In this document: positions 30,489-37,731 of the stretch, in pieces
Layout of the letters: each line of letters starts with the position of its first letter
Numbering within the stretch: the first letter of the stretch is position 1
Position numbers and translations under genes: made by a program
Notes under the pieces: generated by a model
Told to the model about the DNA's origin: nothing
The model's database searches: none
What the model saw: the letters and a program-made list of their open reading frames with translations, nothing else
From: Sphingomonas sp. CCH10-B3
Lineage (GTDB): Bacteria; Pseudomonadota; Alphaproteobacteria; Sphingomonadales; Sphingomonadaceae
DNA length: 64,000 nt
Assembly (NCBI RefSeq): GCF_001556185.1
Contig: NZ_LSIJ01000010.1
Location: forward strand, 11,518 to 75,517
Direction of reading: 5' to 3'

Positions 30489-30587
30489 ATGACCAAAGTG
30501 CTTACTCTCGGCCTGCTCGCCTTCGCGGCGACCGGCCTGCTCATCATCGGGCATGATGCGCTGTTGAATTTGGTGCTGGCCGCCTGA
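30489..30587 (+). CDS. 32-aa membrane microprotein
   Basis: The frame encodes MTKVLTLGLLAFAATGLLII and a short remainder ending NLVLAA, almost wholly hydrophobic. AGGGA lies 8 bases before the ATG. It follows the 35-aa ORF by 28 bp in the same direction, and the pair is then closed by the inverted repeat at 30623-30657, so both appear to be one short transcript from the sigma-54 promoter. Coding status rests on ribosome site and composition. Confidence 0.5.
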   Translation: MTKVLTLGLLAFAATGLLIIGHDALLNLVLAA

Positions 30588-30622
30588 TGCGCGCCGCACC
30601 ACGCCAGCCGCGCGGCCCGCGA

Positions 30623-30657
30623 CGCGACGTGGTGCCGATTATGCGCGCCACGTCGCG
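30623..30657 (+). terminator. 10-bp perfect inverted repeat closing the microprotein operon
   Basis: CGCGACGTGG (30623-30632) and CCACGTCGCG (30648-30657) form a perfect stem with a 15-base loop. It follows the second microprotein by 35 bp. No T-run follows, so if a terminator it is of the GC-stem type. Confidence 0.45.
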
Positions 30658-30714
30658 CCGAAGCGACTAGGCTGCGTCCCGATCGCAGGCATCACGCCCG
30701 CGCGGGAGCCGCAG

Positions 30715-30837
30715 ATGGCCAAGGCCCAGAAGAAGTCGAACAAGGAAATCCGCAAACCCAAGGCGGAAAAGCCCAAGAAGCCCAATGCGTCGAACCCGTC
30801 GACCAAGGGCATCGTCGCCCCGCAGAGCAGGGACTGA
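30715..30837 (+). CDS. 40-aa lysine-rich small protein
   Basis: The frame reads MAKAQKKSNKEIRKPKAEKP then KKPNASNPSTKGIVAPQSRD; twelve of 40 residues are lysine. GGGAG is placed 6 bases before the ATG. Such short, Lys/Pro-rich proteins are common in sphingomonad annotations without function; nucleic-acid binding is conceivable. It ends 8 bp before the YjdM-like gene and is probably co-transcribed with it. Confidence 0.6.
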   Translation: MAKAQKKSNKEIRKPKAEKPKKPNASNPSTKGIVAPQSRD

Positions 30838-30845
30838 GCGCGACA

Positions 30846-31151
30846 ATGGGCGATGACGACAGCTATATCTATGACGAGGCCAGTGGCGAATGGATCAGTA
30901 CCGCCGCGGCGGCGGCCGCCCCCGGCGATGCGGATCGCGTCGAGGTGCGCGATGCCGTAGGCAATCTGCTTGCCGATGGCGATCAGGTGACGCTGATCAA
31001 GGATCTGGTAGTCAAGGGCGCTGGCCAGACGCTCAAGCGCGGGACGCTGATCAAATCGATCCGGCTGACCGGCGATCCGCAGGAAATCGACTGCAAATAT
31101 GAAGGGATCAAGGGGCTGGTATTGCGCGCCGAATTCGTGCGCAAACGCTGA
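30846..31151 (+). CDS. YjdM/PhnA-domain protein lacking the zinc ribbon
   Basis: A 101-residue protein. The second half (EVRDAVGNLLADGDQVTLIKDLVVKGAGQ and onwards to RAEFVRKR) is the PhnA/YjdM domain. Typical YjdM proteins begin with a four-cysteine zinc ribbon (CPxC...CPxC); here that part is replaced by DDSYIYDEASGEWISTAAAAAAP, and only one Cys (in EIDCKYEG) remains. The family name 'alkylphosphonate utilisation' is historical and not evidence of phosphonate use. Function is unknown. Confidence 0.85.
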   Translation: MGDDDSYIYDEASGEWISTAAAAAAPGDADRVEVRDAVGNLLADGDQVTLIKDLVVKGAGQTLKRGTLIKSIRLTGDPQEIDCKYEGIKGLVLRAEFVRKR

Positions 31152-31196
31152 TGCGGAACCCGGTCGCCCGCCGAGGCGAGCGACCGGCGATGCGGC

Positions 31197-31691
31197 TCAA
31201 CCCTTGCGGCTGGCCTCGAACAGGAACCAGGCGCGCTGTTCGGCTTCGTCGGTCCAGGTGTCGAGGATGCCGCTGGTCGCATTGTCCTTGGCGTCGTCGA
31301 CGATGTCCTTGGCTTCGCGCAAGCTCGCGATCAGCTTCAGATTATCCTCACGCAGCTCGGCCAGCATCGCTTCGGGCGCGACATAGTCGTCGTCATTGTC
31401 CCGGATCGTCTGGTGCCGCGCGATATCGCCGATCGATCGCAGCGTGGTGTTGCCGGTTTTGCGCACGCGTTCGGCAATCGCATCGGTGGTCGCAAGAATT
31501 TGCGCTGCCTGCTCGTCGAGCAGCAAGTGATAGTCGCGGAAATGCGGCCCCGAGACGTGCCAGTGGAAATTCTTGGTCTTCAGGTACAGCGCGAAGCTGT
31601 CGGCGAGAATGCCGTTGAGCGCTTCCGCCACGGACTTGGTCGCGTTTGATTTCAGGTCGGTCGGGGTCTTGAGAGCGGGGTCGGTCGCCAT
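31197..31691 (-). CDS. dps: Dps-family DNA protection/ferritin-like protein
   Basis: A 164-residue protein forming a dodecameric shell that oxidises and stores iron. The inter-subunit ferroxidase motif NFHWHVSGPHFRDYHLLLDEQAAQI is intact (two His, Asp, Glu). The N-terminus has a few lysines (ALKTPTDLKSNATK), a possible DNA-binding tail. It would protect DNA against peroxide. It stands alone, convergent with the YjdM-like gene (45 bp). Confidence 0.95.
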   Translation of the reverse strand: MATDPALKTPTDLKSNATKSVAEALNGILADSFALYLKTKNFHWHVSGPHFRDYHLLLDEQAAQILATTDAIAERVRKTGNTTLRSIGDIARHQTIRDNDDDYVAPEAMLAELREDNLKLIASLREAKDIVDDAKDNATSGILDTWTDEAEQRAWFLFEASRKG

Positions 31692-31790
31692 GTGCGATCT
31701 CCTGTTGGGACGGGTCGTTGCGATAATGATCCAACTAGCATTTTGGATCCGCTGCTGCGCCGCAAATTGTCGATCAGACTGGGCGAAAGG

Positions 31791-32354
31791 CTAAATCAGC
31801 CGGAATGCGCTGAGCGCTGCGATGCTGGCCGCGATGCCCAACAGTCCGCCCACCGACAGGCGGACGACGCGGCGCCGCAGCGGCGTCACGCCCGCCTCAG
31901 CGAGCGCAAGCGCTGCCCCTGCCACCACTGCACCGCCGATCGTCGAACCGACCGCCGCAAACACCGGCTCGCCAACCCGCAGCGCCAGCGCCATCGTGAC
32001 GAACTGCGCGCTGCCGAAACCGAGCGTCAGCATCCCGATCAACGGCGTCACGAACGGGCCAGTCCGCCATCCGGCGAGCGATTCGGGCGGCTTCAGCGCA
32101 GTGAGGCTGCCGAGCGCGGCAGCGGCGAGCGACAGCGCCAGAAACAGCGCGCGGGCATTGGGGGTCAGCCGTGGTGCAAGCGTCGCGCCGCCAGTCGCGG
32201 CCAGCGCATTCACCAGCGCCAGCGCCGTCACGGCCCCGGCCAGCACCAGCACATGCTGGCGGTAGCGCGCGCCAAGGCCAGCGATCAGCCATGGCGTGCG
32301 ATCGGTCGCGTGTATCAGCAGAGCAGCGACGAGCGCCGCCATCAATGCGTCCAT
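31791..32354 (-). CDS. Six-helix membrane protein, GDT1/TMEM165-like
   Basis: A 187-residue protein with six hydrophobic segments in two halves. The layout and the HATDRT segment early in helix 1 resemble the UPF0016/GDT1 cation/proton exchangers, whose two E-x-G-D-(K/R)-T/S motifs bind Mn2+/Ca2+. Here the first reads H-A-T-D-R-T, and the second lies near [11 protein letters not shown] without acidic residues. If the relationship is right, the ion site is degenerate and the protein may not transport. Assignment is tentative. Confidence 0.55.
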   Translation of the reverse strand: MDALMAALVAALLIHATDRTPWLIAGLGARYRQHVLVLAGAVTALALVNALAATGGATLAPRLTPNARALFLALSLAAAALGSLTALKPPESLAGWRTGPFVTPLIGMLTLGFGSAQFVTMALALRVGEPVFAAVGSTIGGAVVAGAALALAEAGVTPLRRRVVRLSVGGLLGIAASIAALSAFRLI

Positions 32355-32538
32355 GCCCGTCCCATCCCGTCGAGACGGTCACCCTGCGCCCTGCCCGGTA
32401 AAGATGGCGTTAGTCGCGGTCGCAGGGCGGTGCAGGCTTGACTTTGCGATCGCGCTGCTTCATCTGGCGCGCCTGTTCAAGCGGCGGGCACCCCTGCTCG
32501 TCGCTTGTTGCTTTTTCAACTTCGCAGGATTTCGGGTC

Positions 32539-32706
32539 ATGGCAAAGCCGACCACCGTCAAGATCAAGCTCGTCAGCTCGGCCGACACCGGGTTCTTCTA
32601 TGTCACCAAGAAGAATCCGCGCACCAAGACCGAAAAGCTGAGCTTCAAGAAATATGACCCGGTCGTGCGCAAGCATGTCGAGTTCAAGGAAGCCAAGATC
32701 AAGTAA
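32539..32706 (+). CDS. rpmG: 50S ribosomal protein L33
   Basis: A 55-residue protein: [55 protein letters not shown]. It is the cysteine-free (zinc-independent) form of L33. This contrasts with L32 in the same window, which keeps its zinc cysteines. A 9-bp stem (32750-32758 with 32773-32781) follows and may terminate transcription from both sides. Confidence 0.97.
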   Translation: MAKPTTVKIKLVSSADTGFFYVTKKNPRTKTEKLSFKKYDPVVRKHVEFKEAKIK

Positions 32707-32746
32707 CGGCTTTTCCGCTTTTGCGAATTGCCCGGCATTGCCAGGA

Positions 32747-33151
32747 TTAAAGAGCCGCCGGCCCCGTGCCGTGCGGCTCTTCGCTTGTCGGCAGCAATGC
32801 CTTCACTTCGGCCATGAACGCGGCGAGCGCGATCGGCTTCGACACATAGGCGTTGGCGCCGGCCGCGCGGATACGCTCCTCATCGGCGCGGCTGGCATAG
32901 GCCGTGACCGCGAGAATTGGCGTCGTCCGCAAGGTCAGGTCGCCGCGCACCTGCGCGATCAGGTCATAGCCGCTGACATGCGGCAGCTGGATGTCGGTGA
33001 TCAGCAGGTCGGGCGCAAAGGCCCGGGCGCGCGCCACCGCTTCGCGCCCGTCGCGCACGCCTTCGGTCTCGAATCCGTGCGCGCGCAGCAGATCGCAGAA
33101 AAGTTTGAGATTGAGTTCGTTGTCCTCGACAACCAGCACCCTTTTTGCCAC
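32747..33151 (-). CDS. divK: DivK-type single-domain response regulator
   Basis: A 134-residue receiver domain without output domain. The acidic pair is in VVEDNELNLKLF, the phosphorylated Asp in DLLITDIQLPHVSG, Thr in ILAVTAYAS and Lys in VSKPI. The ED-N-LN-K start and IQLP(H/D)VSG motif are typical of DivK, which links DivJ/PleC kinases to CtrA control in alphaproteobacterial cell cycles. GTG at 33151 is the likely start (KRVLVVEDN follows); GAAGGA is about 10 bases upstream. It diverges from the DUF3572 gene. Confidence 0.9.
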   Translation of the reverse strand: MAKRVLVVEDNELNLKLFCDLLRAHGFETEGVRDGREAVARARAFAPDLLITDIQLPHVSGYDLIAQVRGDLTLRTTPILAVTAYASRADEERIRAAGANAYVSKPIALAAFMAEVKALLPTSEEPHGTGPAAL

Positions 33152-33203
33152 GTGCCTTGTGTCCTTCCCGCCACCACCCCATCGGATCAGGGCCAATTAG
33201 GCA

Positions 33204-33482
33204 ATGCGCGCGCGCGATACAATTGAAGACGCCGGAGCCGATGCGCTGGCGCTGCGCGCGCTGGTCTGGGCGCTCGGTGATCCGACCCGGGCGGAACGGC
33301 TGCTCGCGCTGACCGGGCTAACCCCCGATGATTTGCGCGCTCGCGCAGGCGAGTCAGCGGTGCTGGCGGCGGTGCTCGGCTTCGTCGAAAGCCATGAGCC
33401 CGATCTGGTGGCATGCGCAGAAACGCTCGGTGTCGCGCCGAGTGCGCTGGTGCGCGCCCGTGCCACGTTGGAGAACGCATGA
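33204..33482 (+). CDS. DUF3572 family protein
   Basis: A 92-residue, all-helical protein: ADALALRALVWALGDPTRAERLLALTGLTP followed by DLRARAGES and VLGFVESHEPDLVACAETLGVAP. This matches the alphaproteobacterial DUF3572 family, which is regularly found next to divK/pleD. Function is unknown. It starts 52 bp from the divK start, divergently, and its stop overlaps the HAD gene start (ATGA). Confidence 0.85.
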   Translation: MRARDTIEDAGADALALRALVWALGDPTRAERLLALTGLTPDDLRARAGESAVLAAVLGFVESHEPDLVACAETLGVAPSALVRARATLENA

Positions 33483-34117
33483 AACCGCTGCTGATCTGCG
33501 ATTGCGACGAAGTGCTGCTGCACATGGTCCGTCATTTCGGTGTCTGGTTGCGCGAGCGGCATGACATCGCGTTCGAGCTGCAGGGCGGTGATTTCGCGAA
33601 CAGCATGAAGCGCGCCGACGGCTCACTGGTCGAGCGGACCGAGATGTGGGGACTGCTCGACGGCTTCTTCCCCGATGAAATGGAGCGCCAGACGCTGGTG
33701 CCCGGCGCGCGCGAGGCGCTCGCGGCGCTGAGCGAAACCGCCGATATCGTCATCCTCACCAATCTCGGTGACCATTGCCGCGACGCGCGGATCGCGCAGC
33801 TCGCCGCCTTCGGGATCGCGCACCGGGTCGAGACAAATCAGGGTGGCAAGGGCGATCCGGTCGCGCGGCTGGTCGCCGAGCATGGCAATCCGGTCACGGT
33901 GTTCGTCGACGATCTGGGCGTGCATCACGAATCGGTCGCCAAGCACGCGCCGCAGGTCCACCGGCTGCACATGGTGTCCGAGCCTGCGCTTGCGCCGCAC
34001 ATCAAGCCTGCGCCCTTTGCTCATGCGCGGATCGACGACTGGCACGAAGCCCAGGCGTGGATCGCCGAGCGTTTCGCGCAAAACCTCCCCGCCCCAGACC
34101 AAGGAGCCTCCGCATGA
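33479..34117 (+). CDS. HAD-superfamily hydrolase
   Basis: A 212-residue protein. Motif I is LICDCDEVLLHM (Asp near residues 8 and 10), motif II VILTNLGDHC, motif III Lys in NQGGKGDPV, and motif IV VFVDDLGVHHESV. Motif I reads D-C-D-E-V rather than D-x-D-G-T. It is translationally coupled on both sides: ATGA overlap with DUF3572 upstream and with ridA downstream. That tight three-gene arrangement suggests a shared role, perhaps metabolite damage repair, but the substrate is not known. Confidence 0.85.
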   Translation: MKPLLICDCDEVLLHMVRHFGVWLRERHDIAFELQGGDFANSMKRADGSLVERTEMWGLLDGFFPDEMERQTLVPGAREALAALSETADIVILTNLGDHCRDARIAQLAAFGIAHRVETNQGGKGDPVARLVAEHGNPVTVFVDDLGVHHESVAKHAPQVHRLHMVSEPALAPHIKPAPFAHARIDDWHEAQAWIAERFAQNLPAPDQGASA

Positions 34118-34581
34118 CCGATCGCATCGCCACCAAGCTTGCCGAACTCGGCCTGACGCTGCCCGAAGCGGCAGCGCCGGTTGCTGCCTATGTCCCTGCG
34201 GTCGAAGCGGGCGGGCTGCTGCACATTTCGGGGCAGATTTCCTTTGCCGCCGACGGCACAATCATGACCGGCCGTGCGGGCGAGGATCGCGATCTCGACT
34301 ACGCCAAGGCTGCAGCTGAGCGCTGCGGGCTGATGCTGGTCGCGCAGATGAAGAAGGCGCTTGGCGATCTCGATCGGGTCGAACGGATCGTCAAGTTGGG
34401 CGTGTTCGTCAATTCGGCACCGGGTTTCACCGATCAGCCGAAGGTCGCCAATGGCGCGTCGGAACTGATGGTCGCGCTGTTCGGCGACGCCGGCCGCCAT
34501 GCCCGCAGCGCGGTCGGCGTCGCGGTGCTGCCACTCGGCGCGGTGGTCGAGGTCGATGCGATTGTGCAGGTTCAGGGGTAA
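34114..34581 (+). CDS. RidA/YjgF-like protein, long form
   Basis: A 155-residue member of the RidA/YER057c/UK114 superfamily. Blocks seen are LLHISGQISFAADGTIMTG, GLMLVAQMKKALGDLDRVERIVKLGVFVNSAPGF and HARSAVGVAVLPLGAVVEVDAIVQV; the last keeps the Arg that holds substrate in RidA. The extended N-terminus and the FVNSA.GF.DQPKVANGAS region place it in the YjgH/Rid subgroup rather than archetypal RidA, so imine deaminase activity is likely but not assured. AAGGAG lies 7 bases upstream. Confidence 0.85.
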   Translation: MTDRIATKLAELGLTLPEAAAPVAAYVPAVEAGGLLHISGQISFAADGTIMTGRAGEDRDLDYAKAAAERCGLMLVAQMKKALGDLDRVERIVKLGVFVNSAPGFTDQPKVANGASELMVALFGDAGRHARSAVGVAVLPLGAVVEVDAIVQVQG

Positions 34582-34604
34582 GCCTGCCCGTGCAATTTTC
34601 GAAA

Positions 34605-34626
34605 CCCCTCCCCTGAAGGGGAGGGG
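34605..34626. terminator. Perfect 9-bp stem with TGAA loop
   Basis: CCCCTCCCC (34605-34613) and GGGGAGGGG (34618-34626) pair perfectly around TGAA. It sits between convergent ridA-like and rlmN genes and could stop transcription from both sides. Similar C-rich/G-rich palindromes are frequent in sphingomonad intergenic DNA, so it may also be a dispersed repeat. Confidence 0.55.
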
Positions 34627-34639
34627 CTAGCAACTTTCC

Positions 34640-35845
34640 CTAACCCAGCGCTGCCAGCTTTTCCTCAGCCTGCCGGTCGAGTTCGGCGCGGGTCTTCTTC
34701 TCGGCCGCAGTCTTCAGCTGCCCGCAGGCCGCGTCGATATCGCGACCGCGCGGGGTGCGGGTCGGCGCCGAAATCCCCGCTTCGAAAATGATGTTCGAAA
34801 ACGCCCTGATCCGCTCGGGCAGCGAGGTGTCGTAAGGCGCGCCGGGCCAGGGATTGAAGGGGATTAAATTTACCTTCGCCGGCAGCTTGTACTTGCGGAT
34901 CAGCCGGACGAGCTCGCGCGCATCGGCGTCGCTGTCGTTCTTGTCCTTCAGCATCACATATTCGAAGGTGATCCGCCGCGCGTTGTTGGCGCCGGGATAA
35001 TCGGCACACGCCTGCAACAGCTCCTCGATCCCGTATTTGCGGTTGAGCGGCACGATCTCGTCGCGGATTTCCTTGGTGACCGCGTGGAGCGACACCGCCA
35101 GATTGACGCCGATTTCCTCGCCCGCGCGCGCCATCATCGGCACCACGCCCGACGTCGACAGCGTGATCCGCCGCTTCGACAGCGCCAGACCATCGCCGTC
35201 CATCACCAGCCGCAGCGCATCGCGGACATTGTCGAAATTATACAGCGGCTCGCCCATCCCCATCATCACGATGTTGGTGAGCAGGCGCCCCTCGGGCTGG
35301 CTGGGCCATTCGCCGAGTGCGTCGCGCGCGAGCATCACCTGGCCGACGATTTCCCCGGCGCTCAGGTTGCGCACCAGCCGCATCGTGCCGGTATGGCAGA
35401 AGCGGCAATTGAGCGTGCAGCCGACCTGGCTCGACACGCACAGCGTTCCCCGGTCGGCGTCGGGGATGAACACCATCTCGTAATCCTGCGCGTCGGGCGC
35501 ACGCAGCAGCCATTTGCGGGTGCCATCGGTCGATACCTGCGCCTCGATCACTTGCGGCCGCCCGATCACGAAGCGCTGCTCGAGCCACGGCTGCATCGTC
35601 TTCGAGATATCGGTCATCGCGGCGAATTCGGTGACGCCGCGATTGTACATCCAGTGCCACAGCTGCTTGGCGCGCAGCTTGGCCTGTTTGGGTTCGAGCT
35701 GCGCGGTTTCAAGCGCGAGCCGCAGCTCGTCCTTCGACAGGCCAATCAGGTCGATGCGGCCATCGTCGCGGCGCGGCGCGACACGCGGCACCGCCACGGG
35801 ATCGACATGGCCGGGGATCGGCATATGGGCTGCAGGTTCGACCAT
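34640..35845 (-). CDS. rlmN: Dual-specificity 23S rRNA/tRNA C2-methyltransferase
   Basis: A 401-residue radical-SAM enzyme methylating A2503 of 23S rRNA and A37 of some tRNAs. The cluster motif [11 protein letters not shown] (CxxxCxxC) is present, followed by [17 protein letters not shown] and [13 protein letters not shown]. The conserved cysteines for the methyl-cysteine mechanism are in the late [16 protein letters not shown] region. An N-terminal RNA-binding region ([21 protein letters not shown]) precedes. ATG at 35845 is likely; GTG at 35854 is possible. Confidence 0.96.
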   Translation of the reverse strand: MVEPAAHMPIPGHVDPVAVPRVAPRRDDGRIDLIGLSKDELRLALETAQLEPKQAKLRAKQLWHWMYNRGVTEFAAMTDISKTMQPWLEQRFVIGRPQVIEAQVSTDGTRKWLLRAPDAQDYEMVFIPDADRGTLCVSSQVGCTLNCRFCHTGTMRLVRNLSAGEIVGQVMLARDALGEWPSQPEGRLLTNIVMMGMGEPLYNFDNVRDALRLVMDGDGLALSKRRITLSTSGVVPMMARAGEEIGVNLAVSLHAVTKEIRDEIVPLNRKYGIEELLQACADYPGANNARRITFEYVMLKDKNDSDADARELVRLIRKYKLPAKVNLIPFNPWPGAPYDTSLPERIRAFSNIIFEAGISAPTRTPRGRDIDAACGQLKTAAEKKTRAELDRQAEEKLAALG

Positions 35846-35885
35846 CGCGGGCACATAGCGATGCGCGCCCGATTTTACCAGCGCG

Positions 35886-36638
35886 TCAGGCGGGCGCCTT
35901 CACCGGCGTCGCATAGCTGGCAAACGCGCCGAGTGCCTGTTGCGCATGGCGATAGGCCTTGGGCTCGCGAATGCCGAGCCGCCCGCGGGCCGCATCGATC
36001 GGCTCGTTGAGCAGCGCCGGATAATCCTCGCCCGCCAGCCATGCCGTGCGCTTGCCGCTGCGATAACCTTCCCACACGGCGCGGGCAAAGGCGAAGCTTT
36101 TGGTGACAACGATCGACTTCACGGCCGCGCCAGCCGCAATGAACGCCCAGCCGAGCCCGCCGACCTGCGCATAGCTGAACGCGACGAGGCAGGCCTCGCC
36201 CAGCGTCTCGTCGGCCTTGTAGCCGGTCAGCACGTGCCAGATGTCGTGCGTGTCGCGGATGCGGCGGCCGAACCACGCATAGGGATGGCGCATCGGAATC
36301 TCGGTCTTGTCGAGGTTCGACACTTCGGCGAGCCCCATAGCCGAATAGCCGGTCGCGGCAAGGAAATCGCGATAAGCGGCGCCGACCGTGCCGGGCTTGA
36401 ACGCGGCGATATAGGCGGGGTCGGACAGCGTTTCGGCCAGCTCGACCTGCGCATAAGCCAGCGCGCCGCCCTCATAGCTGCGCACCAGCCGCGCGTAATT
36501 ATGCTTGCCATTGCCCGCATTGAGCGCGCGCATGATGACGAACACCTGCGTGGTGTCGTCGCCATTGCTGAGCAGGGTGCGCAGCGCGCGCCACGCGGTC
36601 TTCCAGTCGCGGCGATCGGGGATGAGCGTTTCGGCCAT
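35886..36638 (-). CDS. coq4: Coq4-family ubiquinone biosynthesis protein
   Basis: A 250-residue protein. The Coq4 metal-binding-like motif is visible as [13 protein letters not shown] followed by acidic residues (DETLGE). The neighbourhood [10 protein letters not shown] and [19 protein letters not shown] is typical of alphaproteobacterial Coq4. In eukaryotes Coq4 organises the CoQ complex and acts in C1 decarboxylation/hydroxylation; the bacterial role is less clear. GGGAATCGCC precedes the start. A small inverted repeat TGACA-GGCG-TGTCA (36653-36666) lies just upstream. Confidence 0.85.
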   Translation of the reverse strand: MAETLIPDRRDWKTAWRALRTLLSNGDDTTQVFVIMRALNAGNGKHNYARLVRSYEGGALAYAQVELAETLSDPAYIAAFKPGTVGAAYRDFLAATGYSAMGLAEVSNLDKTEIPMRHPYAWFGRRIRDTHDIWHVLTGYKADETLGEACLVAFSYAQVGGLGWAFIAAGAAVKSIVVTKSFAFARAVWEGYRSGKRTAWLAGEDYPALLNEPIDAARGRLGIREPKAYRHAQQALGAFASYATPVKAPA

Positions 36639-36745
36639 GGCGATTCCCTTGCTGACAGGCGTGTCAATAGCATCGCAGCCCGACGTTAAGCAATGGTGTC
36701 CAGCCGCCGTGCGCGACAGGGGCTGACGCGAGCTCTGGACATAAA

Positions 36746-36795
36746 GACAAGAGTTATTGACATCGACACCGAATCATGACAAGAGCTCTTGTCAT
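36746..36795. promoter_or_regulatory. Perfect 20-bp palindrome plus imperfect second copy
   Basis: ATGACAAGAGCTCTTGTCAT (36776-36795) is a perfect palindrome. A related site, GACAAGAGTTATTGAC (36746-36761), begins 32 bp upstream of the same point in the palindrome, about three helical turns. A TTGACA (36757-36762) overlaps the second site. These lie 50-100 bp before the XRE gene and are good operator candidates for it or for coq4. Confidence 0.65.
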
Positions 36796-36845
36796 ATGGT
36801 CGAGAATGTTTGTCTTCCTGCAATCGCTCAATGGGCGTGCTGACG

Positions 36846-37058
36846 ATGGAAAACCGCTTGCGCGTGCTGCGGGCCGAAGCCGGGATCAGTCAGGGCGAGC
36901 TTGCCCAGCGGCTCGGCGTGTCGCGCCAGACGATCAATGCAGTCGAGACCAATAAATATGACCCCAGCCTGCCGCTCGCGCTGCGGCTGGCCAAGGTTTT
37001 TGGAGTGCCTGTCGATGCCATCTTCCTCGATGATTGGATCCCCGATGACCCAGCCTGA
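36846..37058 (+). CDS. Short XRE-family transcriptional regulator
   Basis: A 70-residue HTH_3 protein: NRLRVLRAEAGISQGELAQRLGVSRQTINAVETNKYDPSLPLALRLAKVFG, then VPVDAIFLDDW. It is the YozG/YvaO-type mini-Cro regulator that occurs paired with a small membrane protein. It overlaps the next gene by 14 bp, so the pair are coupled. Two palindromic sites upstream suggest autoregulation. Confidence 0.9.
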   Translation: MENRLRVLRAEAGISQGELAQRLGVSRQTINAVETNKYDPSLPLALRLAKVFGVPVDAIFLDDWIPDDPA

Positions 37059-37728
37059 GCCGGCGCCGAACCAGCCGCGCCGCAACAACCTGCAACGCTT
37101 GCTGATTTCGGTCGCTATCTTCGCGCCGATCGGCGCCGTTACCGGCTATCTGCTGGGTCGTGCACTGAAAAAGGCCGCGCCGGGCGAGACGCTGACCAGC
37201 CTGACGCTGGCGGACGGCTTCAGCCTGTTGATCGCGGTACTGTTGATCGTCAGCGGCGCGGTGGTCGCCTTTGCCGCAACGAGCAACCGCCGCTGGAACA
37301 GCATCGTCGAGCATCAGCCCGCCGACGAGCCGGTCGACCCCGCTGCCCGCACGGCGGGGCTGCGGCAGTCGCTGGTGTGCATCCTGGCGGGGGGAATGAT
37401 GATGCTGCCGCCGATCGCCGCCCAACTGGGGCTGAGTGTCGCGGCCCGCGGGGCGATTGCCGCGGCGGTTGCGCTGCTGCTGGCCGTCCAGACATGGCTC
37501 AACCTGAAGCTGTGGCGTGAAGGCGACGAACTGCAGCGCGCCGTGATCGCGCAGACCGGCGCGCTGTGCTTCTGGACCCTGCAGCTGGCGCTGTTCGGCT
37601 GGGCCGCACTTGCCCGGCTCGACCTCGTCGCCGAAGTCGACAGCTGGACGATGTTCACGCTGCTGATGGGCGTCTATCTGATCGTGTCGATGACGATTTC
37701 GCAACGGCGCGGGCTGGTGCCGGGCTGA
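37045..37728 (+). CDS. Membrane protein paired with the XRE regulator
   Basis: A 227-residue protein with a charged N-terminus (EPAPNQPRRNN) and about six hydrophobic segments. It has no recognisable catalytic motif; WLNLKLWREGDELQRAVIAQTGALCFW joins helices in the middle and resembles integral membrane partners of XRE mini-regulators (DUF2178-like) seen in many bacteria. The gene starts inside the end of the regulator and ends 3 bp before dnaN, convergently. The likely job is membrane-associated, perhaps linked to the regulator's signal. Confidence 0.75.
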   Translation: MTQPEPAPNQPRRNNLQRLLISVAIFAPIGAVTGYLLGRALKKAAPGETLTSLTLADGFSLLIAVLLIVSGAVVAFAATSNRRWNSIVEHQPADEPVDPAARTAGLRQSLVCILAGGMMMLPPIAAQLGLSVAARGAIAAAVALLLAVQTWLNLKLWREGDELQRAVIAQTGALCFWTLQLALFGWAALARLDLVAEVDSWTMFTLLMGVYLIVSMTISQRRGLVPG

Positions 37729-37731
37729 GCC

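Noticed and set aside
32401..32538. Minus-strand reading ending in [18 protein letters not shown] before rpmG
   Set aside because: It looks protein-like but has no start codon outside the rpmG antisense region except an internal ATG leaving 17 residues. An alternative 26-aa frame starting [10 protein letters not shown] is also too weak to support.
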